Part shown: positions 33,661 through 41,613 of the stretch, one piece after another | Position numbering within the stretch: position 1 is the first letter of the stretch | Layout: each line of letters starts with the position of its first letter | Assembly (NCBI RefSeq): GCF_014712225.1 | Contig: NZ_JACXBW010000001.1 | Coordinates: 124,001 to 188,000, forward strand | Direction: 5' to 3' | DNA length: 64,000 nt | Origin: Pseudarthrobacter sulfonivorans | GTDB lineage: Bacteria; Actinomycetota; Actinomycetes; Actinomycetales; Micrococcaceae | Notes under the pieces: model-generated | The model's database searches: none | What the model was told of the DNA's origin: nothing | Seen by the model: only the letters and a program-made list of their open reading frames with translations | Translations under genes and position numbers: made by a program

Positions 33661-33948
33661 GTGAAATCCATGAGTGCACCGATCGACCTGCAGGCAACGT
33701 TCATCCCCAACGACGGCGAGTTCTTCCGTGTGAAGCTCGCACTGGAAATCGCCATCGACGAGGTGGTGAGCGAGCCTGGCTGCCTGCGTTATGAGCTGAC
33801 CGAGGCCAGCGAAGAGAAGCTGGTCCTGACGGAACAGTGGGCGTCCGAGGAAGACCTGGCGAAGCACTCCAAGGGCATCGCCCTGCAGGACCTGAACGAA
33901 TCCCTGAGCGCGCTGCTGGCCGAGCCCGTGAAGATCGAACGCTCTTAA
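33661..33948 (+). CDS. ABM-domain monooxygenase (putative quinol monooxygenase)
   Basis: A 95-residue dimeric alpha+beta barrel protein of the antibiotic biosynthesis monooxygenase family (YgiN/LsrG type). It has the pattern EPGCLRYELTEASEEKLVLTEQWASEEDLAKH, split here as conserved GCLRYEL and LTEQW motifs with the His after EEDLAK. Members oxidise quinols or isomerise small phosphorylated sugars without cofactor. The GTG at 33661 has GGGGG 8 bases upstream; an ATG 9 bases later is also possible. Substrate unknown. Confidence 0.78.
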   Translation: MKSMSAPIDLQATFIPNDGEFFRVKLALEIAIDEVVSEPGCLRYELTEASEEKLVLTEQWASEEDLAKHSKGIALQDLNESLSALLAEPVKIERS

Positions 33949-33982
33949 TCTCTTTCCGCTTAACCATCGACTGCTCCGCAAA

Positions 33983-34008
33983 CGCCGTTTTGAACGTTCA
34001 AAACGGCG
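33983..34008. terminator. 26-bp perfect palindrome between convergent genes
   Basis: CGCCGTTTTGAAC (33983-33995) is followed directly by its complement GTTCAAAACGGCG (33996-34008) with no spacer. It lies 35 bases past the monooxygenase stop. The stem contains a T4/A4 block and may serve as a bidirectional terminator. Confidence 0.55.
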
Positions 34009-34027
34009 AGGGCCCACGCCGGCAGGG

Positions 34028-34060
34028 TTCCCTGGCCGAGCTTGCGAGGCTAGGGAGCCG
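34028..34060. repeat. REP-like CTTGCGAGG hairpin, copy 1
   Basis: TCCCTGGCC (34028-34036) pairs with GGCTAGGGA (34048-34056) with one mismatch, around GAGCTTGCGA. The same CGAGCTTGCGAGG core and GGGAGCCGG flank recur at 55403-55427, and partly at 55433-55455. Both sites follow leftward gene ends. Confidence 0.55.
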
Positions 34061-34100
34061 GTGGGGATCAGTCGATGTTGTTAAAGAGGAACGGGGCGGC

Positions 34101-34529
34101 TTAGAGGTCGGGGATCTGGGTGCCGTCCTGGGGACCCGCTGGCTGGCTGCTGGCAGCCGCCGCGGCTTCCGCCTGCGAGCGCGCCACGTGGGCGTGGACC
34201 TCGTCCATGTCCAGGGCCTTCACCGCGTCAACAACCTGCTCCAGCTGCTGGGCGTTCAGCGCACCGGGCTGGGAGAAGACCAGGACCTTTTCGCGGAAGG
34301 CCATCAGCGTGGGGATGGACGTGATGCCGGCCTCGGCCGCGAGCTGCTGCTCGGCCTCGGTGTCCACCTTGGTGAACAGGACGTCGGAGTGCTTCTCCGA
34401 CACGGCGCTGTATGTGGGCCCGAACTGCTTGCACGGACCGCACCATTCAGCCCAGAAATCCACCAGGACAATGTCGTTGCCTTCGATGGTCGATGCGAAC
34501 TGTTCACCTGTGATGTCTAAGGTAGCCAT
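34101..34529 (-). CDS. trxA: Thioredoxin with C-terminal extension
   Basis: A 142-residue thioredoxin. The active site is FWAEWCGPCKQFG (Cys32 and Cys35 region), and the cis-Pro loop reads ITSIPTLMAF (about 74-83). The first 108 residues cover the standard fold. About 34 extra residues at the end (Ala/Gln-rich, AEAAAAASSQPAGPQDG) are disordered-looking. It reduces protein disulfides in the cytoplasm with thioredoxin reductase. The ATG at 34529 gives the normal start MATLDITGEQF. Confidence 0.88.
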   Translation of the reverse strand: MATLDITGEQFASTIEGNDIVLVDFWAEWCGPCKQFGPTYSAVSEKHSDVLFTKVDTEAEQQLAAEAGITSIPTLMAFREKVLVFSQPGALNAQQLEQVVDAVKALDMDEVHAHVARSQAEAAAAASSQPAGPQDGTQIPDL

Positions 34530-34688
34530 GGTTCCAACGGTACGCGAGCCACGGGCGGATGTCCCCGCCGGAGGCGCCCTGTTCGCTGCCCGCGTCATCG
34601 GGAATATCCGCGACGCTGCCGTGTACACCGGGCCCTGCGGGGCCTAACGTAGGGGCATCAGGCGCGACTGCCGAACACAGGAGGGGTC

Positions 34689-35672
34689 ATGGCCCACGCT
34701 ATCTCCACCCGGTCCCTCACCAAGAAATTCGGCCGCCGCGAGGTGCTGCACGGGGTGGATTTCAGCGTGGAGGCGGGCTCCGTGTTCGGCATGATCGGCC
34801 CGAACGGCGCGGGCAAGACCACCACCATGCGCTGCCTGCTGGACATCATCCGCCCCACCTCCGGCGAAATCCGGGTCCTGGGCAAGGATCCCCGGCTGGG
34901 CGGTCCGGAGCTCAGGCGCAGGATCGGCTACCTGCCGGGCGAGCTGTTCCTCGAGGGCCGCGTGACCGGCCGCAAACTCCTGGCCCACTATGAGGCCATC
35001 AGCGGCCCGGTGGCGCCGGGCCGGATCGACGCGTTGGCGGACAGGCTGGGGCTGGACCTCGACCGGCACACCCGCAAGCTGTCCAAGGGCAACAAGCAGA
35101 AACTCGGCCTCGTTCAGGCGTTTATGCACGATCCCGAACTTTTGGTCCTGGATGAACCCACCAGCGGACTCGATCCCCTGGTCCAGCAGGAGTTCCATGC
35201 CATGGTCCGCGAAGCCCGGCAGCAGGGGCAGACCATCTTCCTCAGCTCCCACGTGCTCAGCGAAGTCCAGCAGACCGCCGACACCGTGGCCATCCTGCGG
35301 GACGGCCGGATCATCGCCGTCGAATCAGTCAGCGGGTTGCGGGAAGGTGCCGTCCGGCACCTTCGGTTCTCTGCAAACGGGATAACAGCGCACGACGCCG
35401 GCGCGCTGCTGGGGGCGGTGCCCGGCGTCGGGCATGTGGAGGTACTGGAGTCCAACGGTACCGTCACCCTGTCCGCCACCTTGGAGGGTGCCATCCAGCC
35501 GCTGGTCAAGGCTTTGGGCACCCTGCAGTTGAGGGACCTGGTCCTGGAGGAGCCTGACCTGGAGGAATCGGTGCTGCAGATGTATTCCGGTCCCGGGGAT
35601 GCAAGCTCCGGGGAAGCAAACTCCAGGGATTCAAGCCACAAGAATTCGATCCACAGGCAGGCGGCCAAGTGA
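34689..35672 (+). CDS. ABC exporter ATP-binding protein
   Basis: A 327-residue ATPase. Walker A is GPNGAGKTTTM (about 37-47), the signature is KLSKGNKQKLGL (about 134), and Walker B is LLVLDEPTSGLDPL (about 152-165) with the H-loop in LSSHVLSE. A C-terminal domain of about 100 residues follows, as in DrrA/CcmA-type exporters. GGAGGGG precedes the ATG. Its stop overlaps the GTG of the permease gene (GTGA), so the two subunits are coupled. Substrate may be a drug, lipid or peptide. Confidence 0.88.
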   Translation: MAHAISTRSLTKKFGRREVLHGVDFSVEAGSVFGMIGPNGAGKTTTMRCLLDIIRPTSGEIRVLGKDPRLGGPELRRRIGYLPGELFLEGRVTGRKLLAHYEAISGPVAPGRIDALADRLGLDLDRHTRKLSKGNKQKLGLVQAFMHDPELLVLDEPTSGLDPLVQQEFHAMVREARQQGQTIFLSSHVLSEVQQTADTVAILRDGRIIAVESVSGLREGAVRHLRFSANGITAHDAGALLGAVPGVGHVEVLESNGTVTLSATLEGAIQPLVKALGTLQLRDLVLEEPDLEESVLQMYSGPGDASSGEANSRDSSHKNSIHRQAAK

Positions 35673-36469
35673 GCACCACCCTGCCGCTGTTCCGCCGCGC
35701 CTTCTTCGACACCTGGCGCTCCACTCTCGCGTGGGCGGCCGGACTGGCCGGCGCCACATTGCTGTACCTTCCGCTGTACCCGTCCATTGGCGGGAGCGCA
35801 CAGATGCAGGACATGATCGACGCCCTCCCGCCCGAAATGACGAAGGCACTGAACTACGACCAGATCGCCACCGGTCCCGGCTACACCCAGGCAACACTCT
35901 TCGGACTGATCGGCTTCCTGCTGATGACCATCGCCTCGGTGGGGTGGGGCGCCGCCGCGGTGGGCGGCGACGAGGAATCCGGCCAGCTGGAACTGACCCT
36001 CGCCCACGGGGTGACGCGGGTCCAGGTTGTGGTGGAACGCGCCATGGCCCTGCTGGTTCGGGTCCTGCTTCTCGCGGCGCTGGTCTTTGTGCTGGTCCGG
36101 TTGCTCAACGAGTCTGCCCGGCTGGGTATCCGGCCGGAGAATCTCTTTGGTGCGGCCGTGCTGTTTGCGGGGCTGGCGCTGCTGACGGGGGCCGCCGCCC
36201 TGTGCGCCGGCGCCGTGTCCGGCAGGCGCACCTATGGGCTGGCCGCCGGGGCCGCCGTCGGCGTTTTGGGATACGTCTTCAATGCGGTCGGGAGGCAAAG
36301 CCCGGACCTCGAGTGGCTGCTCCGCCTGAGCCCCTACCACTGGGCCTACGGCAACGCCCCCGTGGCGAACGGAGCCGACTGGGCTGCGGCGGGCTGGCTC
36401 TGGGGCATCTCGGCGGGGCTGGTGGCCGTGGCCGCCTTCGCTGTCAGCAGGCGCGACGTCGGCACCTAG
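35669..36469 (+). CDS. ABC-2-type permease subunit
   Basis: A 266-residue membrane protein with six predicted helices. The first lies after RRAFFDTWRSTLAWAAGL and further ones are near 80-105, 125-150, 160-180, 190-210 and 240-260. A periplasmic loop (GGSAQMQDMIDALPPEM) follows helix 1, as in ABC2_membrane exporters with ABC partners of the DrrB or YhaP kind. The GTG at 35669 overlaps the stop of the ATPase gene. It forms an efflux pump with that ATPase. Substrate not identifiable. Confidence 0.85.
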   Translation: MSTTLPLFRRAFFDTWRSTLAWAAGLAGATLLYLPLYPSIGGSAQMQDMIDALPPEMTKALNYDQIATGPGYTQATLFGLIGFLLMTIASVGWGAAAVGGDEESGQLELTLAHGVTRVQVVVERAMALLVRVLLLAALVFVLVRLLNESARLGIRPENLFGAAVLFAGLALLTGAAALCAGAVSGRRTYGLAAGAAVGVLGYVFNAVGRQSPDLEWLLRLSPYHWAYGNAPVANGADWAAAGWLWGISAGLVAVAAFAVSRRDVGT

Positions 36470-36502
36470 GTTGCGCTTGCCGCCGCCCCGTGGCCGGGGT
36501 AG

Positions 36503-37057
36503 TCAGACCGTGGCGTCCCACAGATGCGGCGCAGGGGTACGGCTGCCAGGCAGCGCATTCGTCTCACGCCATTCGTGGATCCAGTCCGGCAGCACCAGGT
36601 CCGCCGGCGGGTGGCCGAATTCGCGCAGTATCTCTTCCTGGCTGACAGGTTTGCCTTTGCTGACCAGGCGGGTGGCGATGTAGGCACGCGCGTAAATCTC
36701 GCCGTCGGCCACCATGCGCTGCTCGAAATAGATGGCTTTGGCGTCCAGGCCGATGATCTTCGTTTCAATGGTGTACTGCTGCCACAGCTGCAGCGACTTC
36801 CGGAACGCGATGGTCTCCCCCGCCGCCACCGGGCTCCAGCGGCGCCGGCGCATCTTCTTCCACACGCCGCTGCGGACCATGAGGTCGAACCGGCCCAGGT
36901 CCATGAGGGAAAAGTACATGCCGTTGTTGACGTGCATGGCGATGTCGATGTCGGTGGGGAGGACCCGCAGCGGCACGGTCGACGTGTCCCAGATGGTCAG
37001 CGCCGGGCGGCGGGTGGACGTGAACAGCATCAGGAGGGTGCGCAGAAGCAGGTGCAT
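36503..37057 (-). CDS. Hotdog-fold acyl-CoA thioesterase (THEM6-like)
   Basis: A 184-residue hotdog protein. LPTDIDIAMHVNNGMYFSLM (about 33-52) carries the Asp and HVNN of the 4-hydroxybenzoyl-CoA thioesterase class, and LQLWQQYTIETKIIGLD follows in the helix-strand order expected. The N-terminus is hydrophobic and basic. It probably hydrolyses acyl-CoA; the substrate is unknown. Its start codon touches a perfect 34-bp palindrome, so the GGGGGC before the ATG would be base-paired in the mRNA. A later start inside the frame is possible. Confidence 0.75.
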   Translation of the reverse strand: MHLLLRTLLMLFTSTRRPALTIWDTSTVPLRVLPTDIDIAMHVNNGMYFSLMDLGRFDLMVRSGVWKKMRRRRWSPVAAGETIAFRKSLQLWQQYTIETKIIGLDAKAIYFEQRMVADGEIYARAYIATRLVSKGKPVSQEEILREFGHPPADLVLPDWIHEWRETNALPGSRTPAPHLWDATV

Positions 37058-37090
37058 GCCCCCATGTTACCCGCGGGTAACATGGGGGCA
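37057..37090. promoter_or_regulatory. Perfect 34-bp palindrome at thioesterase start
   Basis: The left arm TGCCCCCATGTTACCCG (37057-37073) is followed directly by its exact complement CGGGTAACATGGGGGCA (37074-37090). The first base is the A of the thioesterase ATG on the minus strand. As RNA it would form a long hairpin against the start codon; as DNA it is a zero-spacer dyad suited to a dimeric repressor. Confidence 0.65.
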
Positions 37091-37497
37091 AATTCCGCGT
37101 TCCGGGGTGGTTGCCACGGCCCTTGCGAGGAGTTCCAGCGCGCTCCGGGAGCGAGTACCAGCGGGAAGGGCGTTGAGTAGGAAACTCAGGCCGGGCCAAG
37201 TAGGCCGCGGAAATAATAGGGTAGCGCCTACTCGTGTCCCGTCGGCAGCGGCTTCCTAGACTCGGAGTTCCTAGGGCCGAACAAAGTTGCCGGCGCATCC
37301 TCCAATGCTGGGGTGGGTGATGCCGCTTCATTGCGGAGCACCCGTATTTTTCGTAGGCGGGGGCCTCCCATCGTGCGCTGAGGGGTGCCGGCCACAGGCC
37401 GGGACCGCGCAGCGCATCACACGTTGCTCCGTCCTGCATTCGGTTTGGTGGCACAGCCACGGAACCTGTTGCCGGGCCGACCCTTGATGGGCCACCT
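37091..37497. other. Gene-free leader region before the LysM gene
   Basis: About 407 bases without a supportable gene. It should hold the promoter and 5' leader of the rightward LysM gene and the promoter of the thioesterase. GGGCACC/GGTGCC-type pairs and a GGCGGGGGCC block near 37362 suggest RNA structure, but no complete known riboswitch pattern was recognised. Confidence 0.4.
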
Positions 37498-38487
37498 ATG
37501 AACCAGTCGACCGTAAACAACTCCGAAACTCCCCGCCGAAACTTCGAAACAGACGTCCCAAGGGTCGATCTCGTACCAGGCCGCAAACCGGTGAACACCA
37601 AGCTGTGGGCGGGCATGGCGAGCGCGGTAGTGGTCGCCTCTGTCAGCATTGCCGCGTTGACAGGACCCGCCGCGACCACGCCCGGGGCACCATCCGCGGC
37701 GGGAGCAATCACGACGGCGGACGCACCGGCTCAAGGGGCTGCCGAGCCGCTTGTCCCCGCGCCTCAGGAGGAGCCCTCCACCGCGGCGGCTGAAGCGGCT
37801 GCCGTCGACCCTGCTTCGGTTCCAGCGGCAGCTGCCGCGCCGGCCGAGACACCGGCCCCACCGGCTCCTGAACCTCCGCCGGCACCCGACCCGAACCTGT
37901 ACACAGTGGTCCCCGGTGACACCGTGGGTGGGATCGCGGCCCAGCACGGGGTGGACATGAACGCAATGCTGGCCGCCAACGGACTCGGTGGCTACAGCGT
38001 CATCGTTCCAGGCCAGACGCTGAAACTGACCGGTCCCGCCGTCGCGGTTTCAGCTCCCGCACCCGCACAGGCCGCCGCTCCGGTACAGGCTGCCGCTGGG
38101 CCCGCACCGGCTGCGGCTCCGGCCCCGGCGGCGGCTCCCGTGGTACCGGCCGCCCCGGCTGTCCGGACCATCTATGTGGCGGGCGCCGGTGGACAGTCCA
38201 TGGTTGACGCCTGCATCGGGCCGATCCATTACACGCCAAATGACGGGTATTCGCTCTTCATCACGGAGCACGATTTCTGTGGCGGCTGGGGGCGCTTCTC
38301 CGGCATCGGCGTGGGTGAAACCGTCAGCATTCCCGGTTACGGCACGTTCACGGCGACGGCACGGGGCCAGGTACCTAATCCGGGCACCACGAACGACGTT
38401 ATCCGGGTATTCGGCGGATTCCCCCGGGCGATCCTGCAGACGTGCATCCCCGGCACCAACCAGATGCTGCTGATCGCCCTGAACTGA
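37498..38487 (+). CDS. LysM cell-wall protein with sortase-like C-terminal domain
   Basis: A 329-residue exported protein. One membrane helix or signal anchor lies at about 36-56 (LWAGMASAVVVASVSIAAL). A Pro/Ala-rich spacer follows, then a LysM domain at about 138-180 (LYTVVPGDTVGGIAAQHGVD to VIVPGQTLKL), a second Pro/Ala spacer and a globular domain from about 222. That domain has FITEHDFCGGWGRFSGI, GETVSIPGYGTF and AILQTCIPGTNQMLLIAL. Spacing and motifs resemble sortases: His in TEHDF, Cys in LQTC; the expected Arg after it is not visible. Attachment to peptidoglycan is likely; activity is inference. Confidence 0.65.
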   Translation: MNQSTVNNSETPRRNFETDVPRVDLVPGRKPVNTKLWAGMASAVVVASVSIAALTGPAATTPGAPSAAGAITTADAPAQGAAEPLVPAPQEEPSTAAAEAAAVDPASVPAAAAAPAETPAPPAPEPPPAPDPNLYTVVPGDTVGGIAAQHGVDMNAMLAANGLGGYSVIVPGQTLKLTGPAVAVSAPAPAQAAAPVQAAAGPAPAAAPAPAAAPVVPAAPAVRTIYVAGAGGQSMVDACIGPIHYTPNDGYSLFITEHDFCGGWGRFSGIGVGETVSIPGYGTFTATARGQVPNPGTTNDVIRVFGGFPRAILQTCIPGTNQMLLIALN

Positions 38488-38494
38488 GTTCTTA

Positions 38495-38544
38495 AGCTTG
38501 TTCGCGGTTCCGAACCTTCAAGGTAAGGAGCCGCGAACAAAGCT
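38495..38544. terminator. Bidirectional terminator after the LysM gene
   Basis: AGCTTGTTCGCGGTTCC (38495-38511) pairs with GGAGCCGCGAACAAAGCT (38527-38544), allowing one bulge, around a 15-base loop. It lies between the LysM gene and the convergent CBS-domain gene. Confidence 0.65.
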
Positions 38545-38573
38545 GTGTTGGAATTCGTTGGCGAAGCGATTCG

Positions 38574-39005
38574 CTAGGCCGACGTCTGGTGGCGTTCGGA
38601 AATGTGCTCTACCAGTGCGCCCACGCGGTCCTCGCTGTAGTTGCGTGCAATGTCACCCTGGCTGATGATGCCAACGAGTTTGTGGTCGGCAATGACCGGG
38701 AGCCGCCGGACCTGGTGCCGTTCCATAACCTCGATGGCTGTGTCAACACTTGCATCGGCGTCAACCCAGTGGGGTTTGCCGGAAGCGAGCTCGCGGGCCA
38801 TCATCTCGCGGGGACTGCGGCCGGCAGCGACACACTTGAGCACAATGTCGCGGTCGGTGATCATGCCCCTCAATTTGCCGTCATCGCCACAAATCGGCAA
38901 GGATCCGCAATCCAGGTCCAACATCATCCGCGCGGCGTCCTCGAGCGTCTGGTCTTCCTTGATACACCGGGCATCCGTCGTCATGAATTCGCGTACAACA
39001 CTCAT
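38574..39005 (-). CDS. Two-CBS-domain protein (hypoxic response protein 1-like)
   Basis: A 143-residue protein made only of two CBS motifs. The first is MTTDARCIKEDQTLEDAARM to GMITDRDIVLK, and the second is DASVDTAIEVMERHQVRRLP to GIISQGDIARNY. CBS pairs bind adenosine nucleotides and form dimers. Mycobacterial Hrp1 has this same architecture, but no hypoxia regulator is adjacent. The ATG at 39005 is chosen for its GGAGGA five bases upstream. It has no enzyme or channel domain. Confidence 0.82.
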   Translation of the reverse strand: MSVVREFMTTDARCIKEDQTLEDAARMMLDLDCGSLPICGDDGKLRGMITDRDIVLKCVAAGRSPREMMARELASGKPHWVDADASVDTAIEVMERHQVRRLPVIADHKLVGIISQGDIARNYSEDRVGALVEHISERHQTSA

Positions 39006-39271
39006 TGGTCCTCCTTCATCGATTGAGTATCGACGCAGGGCATCGGGGCACATGCGCCGATGATGCCAGCCTACGCCCGGCCCGGAGCACCTGTCGACGG
39101 CGGTTTTGTGCAGCTTCCCGCGCAGCATTTCCCCGGCTTACGGTCTAGTCCCCCGGTAACGCCGCGGGGAGTAGACCGGCAGGCGGGGAGTACCGGACCG
39201 GCCCGAACCGGCCGGAAGCACCGGAGCAGGCCCGGGTGCACCGTGGCCGGCCGGACCTGCTCCCAGGGCAC

Positions 39272-39309
39272 GAAAAAGCCTCCGGAACCTGGTGGTTCCG
39301 GAGGCTTTT
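39272..39309 (-). terminator. tRNA-Tyr terminator
   Basis: AAAAGCCTCCGGAACC and GGTTCCGGAGGCTTTT pair perfectly around a 2- to 4-base centre (39273-39309). The T-run on the minus strand ends it. It lies 8 bases past the tRNA 3' end. Confidence 0.8.
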
Positions 39310-39316
39310 CCATGGG

Positions 39317-39398
39317 TGGCAGATGAGGGATTCGAACCCCCGTAGGCGTTGCCAGCTGATTTACAGTCAGCCCCCTTTGGCCGCTCGGGTAATCTGCC
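39317..39398 (-). tRNA. tRNA-Tyr (GTA)
   Basis: Eighty-two bases read leftward: acceptor GGCAGAT/ATCTGCC, D-arm TACCCGAGCGGCCAAAGGG, anticodon arm GGCTGACTGTAAATCAGCT with loop CTGTAAA (GTA), a long variable arm TGGCAACGCCTAC, and T-arm GGGGG-TTCGAAT-CCCTC. The long variable arm fits bacterial tRNA-Tyr. A terminator follows. Confidence 0.92.
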
Positions 39399-39579
39399 GA
39401 ACTTCAAAAGAAGATCACCCCCGGCTGCAGTCTGCAGAACGTCCGTTTCCGGGCCGTTCCGCTTCCAGTAACCGCGGGCAAGACAACTTTACAGAACTTC
39501 TGCCGAAGAATCGAATCGAGCCGCTTCGCCATCGAAACGGACTCGAAAACCCGCGCGGTTCCGCGGGAAAACCGGGAAA

Positions 39580-39834
39580 TCAGGCTTCGCCGAGAATGCG
39601 ACCGGCCAGCTTCGCCTCGAACTTCAGTGCCTGCTCCTCGGTGATTTGGTTCAGCTGGACTGCCCGCCGGAGGTCTTCGCTGACGCCGTCCATGCGGGCG
39701 GACGCATCCGGGACGGGGCTGAAAATGATGGAACCTGCCAGGGCGGCTGCCGCGACGGAGGTGGCTGCGGTGGCAACTGCCCCGGCGGCAGCGGCGGTTG
39801 ATCGGGTGACGTAACGGACGGCGTTGTTTTGCAT
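39580..39834 (-). CDS. Small Ala-rich protein with N-terminal hydrophobic segment
   Basis: An 84-residue protein with a hydrophobic Ala-rich segment (about 12-38, STAAAAGAVATAATSVAAAA) that could be a signal peptide or single membrane span. A mixed charged helix region follows (DGVSEDLRRAVQLNQITEEQ). No family recognised. AAAGGGAAG in front of the ATG is a good ribosome site, and codon use fits its neighbours, so translation is likely. Function unknown. Confidence 0.55.
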   Translation of the reverse strand: MQNNAVRYVTRSTAAAAGAVATAATSVAAAALAGSIIFSPVPDASARMDGVSEDLRRAVQLNQITEEQALKFEAKLAGRILGEA

Positions 39835-40036
39835 TGCTTCCCTTTCGTGCTTCTTCCAACTCGTTCAACTCTCCCCTGCCGGGCTTCGTTCCCGCCGGGC
39901 GTCCGCTATGAGGGAACTGTGAATCGATCCGTGATGGCTCCTCAGTAGCGTCAGAGCCGATCCGTATTAGGCTGGAATGCAGAGATCAACGCCCTCCAGA
40001 GCCAATGCGAGGGCAACCATCAGCACAAGGAGAGTC

Positions 40037-40528
40037 ATGGCAGGCGAGTCAACGTTCGACGTCGTAAGCAAAGTGGACAAGCAGGAAGTGGCCAACGCGC
40101 TGAACCAGGCGCAAAAGGAACTGACCCAGCGCTACGACTTCAAGGGTGTGGGCGCCGAGGTTGACTTCAGCGGCGAGAAGATCCTGATGAAGGCCAACTC
40201 CGAGGAGCGGGTCCTCGCTGTGCTGGACGTGCTTCAGTCCAAGCTGATCCGCCGCGGCATCTCGCTGAAGTCCCTGGACACCGGCGAGCCCTTCCCCTCC
40301 GGCAAGGAATTCCGGTTGGAGGCTTCCATCAAGGAGGGCATCGAGCAGGACCTGGCGAAGAAGATCAACAAGAAGATCCGGGACGAGGGCCCCAAGGGCG
40401 TCAAATCCCAGATCCAAGGCGATGAACTCCGCGTCTCCTCCAAGTCCCGCGATGACCTTCAGGCCGTCATGGCGCTGCTGAAGGACTTCGACGAAGCCGA
40501 CCTGCAGTTCGTGAACTTCCGCAGCTAG
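40037..40528 (+). CDS. YajQ-family nucleotide-binding protein
   Basis: A 163-residue protein made of two ferredoxin-like domains. It opens [20 protein letters not shown], then RYDFKG (about 32-37), the conserved YajQ box, and ends with [20 protein letters not shown] and LQFVNFR. Xanthomonas YajQ-type proteins bind cyclic di-GMP and act with a transcription factor. In other bacteria the role is uncertain. The ATG at 40037 is chosen over an upstream in-frame start because AAGGAGAG precedes it. Confidence 0.9.
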   Translation: MAGESTFDVVSKVDKQEVANALNQAQKELTQRYDFKGVGAEVDFSGEKILMKANSEERVLAVLDVLQSKLIRRGISLKSLDTGEPFPSGKEFRLEASIKEGIEQDLAKKINKKIRDEGPKGVKSQIQGDELRVSSKSRDDLQAVMALLKDFDEADLQFVNFRS

Positions 40529-40544
40529 TCGTGCCGTCGTTTTC

Positions 40545-40671
40545 GACGCGCAAAGAACATACCGACACGCAAAAAGGCTGGCGCGCCCGAAATATGGGGA
40601 GCGCCGGCCTTTTTGCGCGTCGAGGGGTACTTTGCGCGTCGCGACGGGTACTTTGCGTGTCGAGGGGCAAC
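40545..40671. repeat. Cluster of TTTGCGCGTCG short repeats
   Basis: Three imperfect tandem units of about 20 bases begin with TTTGCG[CT]GTCG (near 40613, 40632 and 40653). Two inverted copies (GACGCGCAAA near 40545, GACACGCAAA near 40565) precede the terminator. The terminator stem is built partly from these units. No coding frame. Confidence 0.55.
40569..40618. terminator. Bidirectional terminator between yajQ and htpX
   Basis: A 17-bp stem (40569-40585 with 40602-40618) has CGCAAAAAGG/CCTTTTTGCG at its base, one wobble pair and a 16-base loop. It lies 40 bases after the yajQ stop. It serves plus-strand yajQ and minus-strand htpX equally well. Confidence 0.75.
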
Positions 40672-40711
40672 GTCCGCGGACGACGGCGGCGCCTGGCTTA
40701 ACCAGCAGGCG

Positions 40712-41584
40712 TCAGTTAAGCGGCCGTCCCGCCATCCGTTCCAGCCGGGTGATCCGCTCCCCCATGGGAGGATGCGTGGCGAACAGCTTGGTCATGGCGC
40801 CGCCGCGGAACGGGTTGGCGATCATCAGGTGCGAGGTGTTGACCAGCTTCTGATCCTGCGGGAGCGGCACAATCCGCACTCCCTGCTCGATCTTGCGCAG
40901 GGCTGAGGCGAGCGCCAGCGGATCGCCGGTGAGCTGCGATCCGTCCTCGTCGGCGTCGTACTCCCTGGTCCGGGAGATGGCGAGCTGGATCAGGGAGGCC
41001 GCGAAGGGCGCCAGGAGCGCCATGGCCAGCATGGCCAGCGGGTTGGAGTTGCGCCGGTCGCCGCCGAAGAAGAGCAGCATCTGGCCCACCGAGGTGATGA
41101 CTCCGGCCACCGCCGCGGCCACCGACGACGTGAGGATGTCCCGGTTGTACACGTGCATCAGCTCGTGCCCCAGGACGCCACGGAGCTCACGGGCATCGAG
41201 CAGCTGCAGGATCCCTTCGGTACAGCAGACGGCGGCGTTTTTGGGATTCCGGCCTGTGGCGAAGGCGTTGGGGTTCATCGTGGGCGAAAGGTAAATGCGC
41301 GGCATGGGCTGGTTGGCCCGGACGGAGAGTTCCCTGACGATCTGGTACAGCTGCGGCGCCTGCGCCTCCGTGACGGGGTAGGCCGCCATCGAGCGGATGG
41401 CGATCTTGTCGCTGTTCCAGTAGCCGTAGGCCGTGGTGGCCACTCCCACCAGCGCCATGATCACGATGGGCGCCGAGCTGCGGGTGCTGAGCCCGATCAG
41501 GCCGCCCAGCCCCAGAAGCACCGCCCAGAGCACCCCGAAGAGCGCTGCAGTCTTCAGTCCGTTGTAATGCCTGTGCACGTCCAC
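40712..41584 (-). CDS. htpX: Membrane zinc metalloprotease HtpX
   Basis: A 290-residue M48 peptidase. Two N-terminal helices (about 13-30 and 36-52) precede the cytosolic zinc site VLGHELMHVYNRD (about 135-147, HExxH). The third zinc ligand Glu is near REYDADE (about 213). Two further helices lie at about 152-170 and 183-200. It degrades misfolded membrane proteins, together with FtsH in other bacteria. It is convergent with yajQ and lies 29 bases downstream of an MFS gene on the same strand. Confidence 0.88.
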   Translation of the reverse strand: MDVHRHYNGLKTAALFGVLWAVLLGLGGLIGLSTRSSAPIVIMALVGVATTAYGYWNSDKIAIRSMAAYPVTEAQAPQLYQIVRELSVRANQPMPRIYLSPTMNPNAFATGRNPKNAAVCCTEGILQLLDARELRGVLGHELMHVYNRDILTSSVAAAVAGVITSVGQMLLFFGGDRRNSNPLAMLAMALLAPFAASLIQLAISRTREYDADEDGSQLTGDPLALASALRKIEQGVRIVPLPQDQKLVNTSHLMIANPFRGGAMTKLFATHPPMGERITRLERMAGRPLN

Positions 41585-41613
41585 TCCTCCACGTCACCCC
41601 AACACAACAGGGC

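Noticed and set aside
37140..37497. Possible c-di-AMP (ydaO) riboswitch before the LysM gene
   Set aside because: A GGCGGGGGCC block is present, but the usual GGGGGAACC, GGGGUGAA and CCGAAUCCG boxes are not all visible. Only a general leader is supported.
39236..39814. Open frame starting near a tRNA with MRDSNPRRRC
   Set aside because: It is the antisense of tRNA-Tyr and continues across the real small gene on the other strand.
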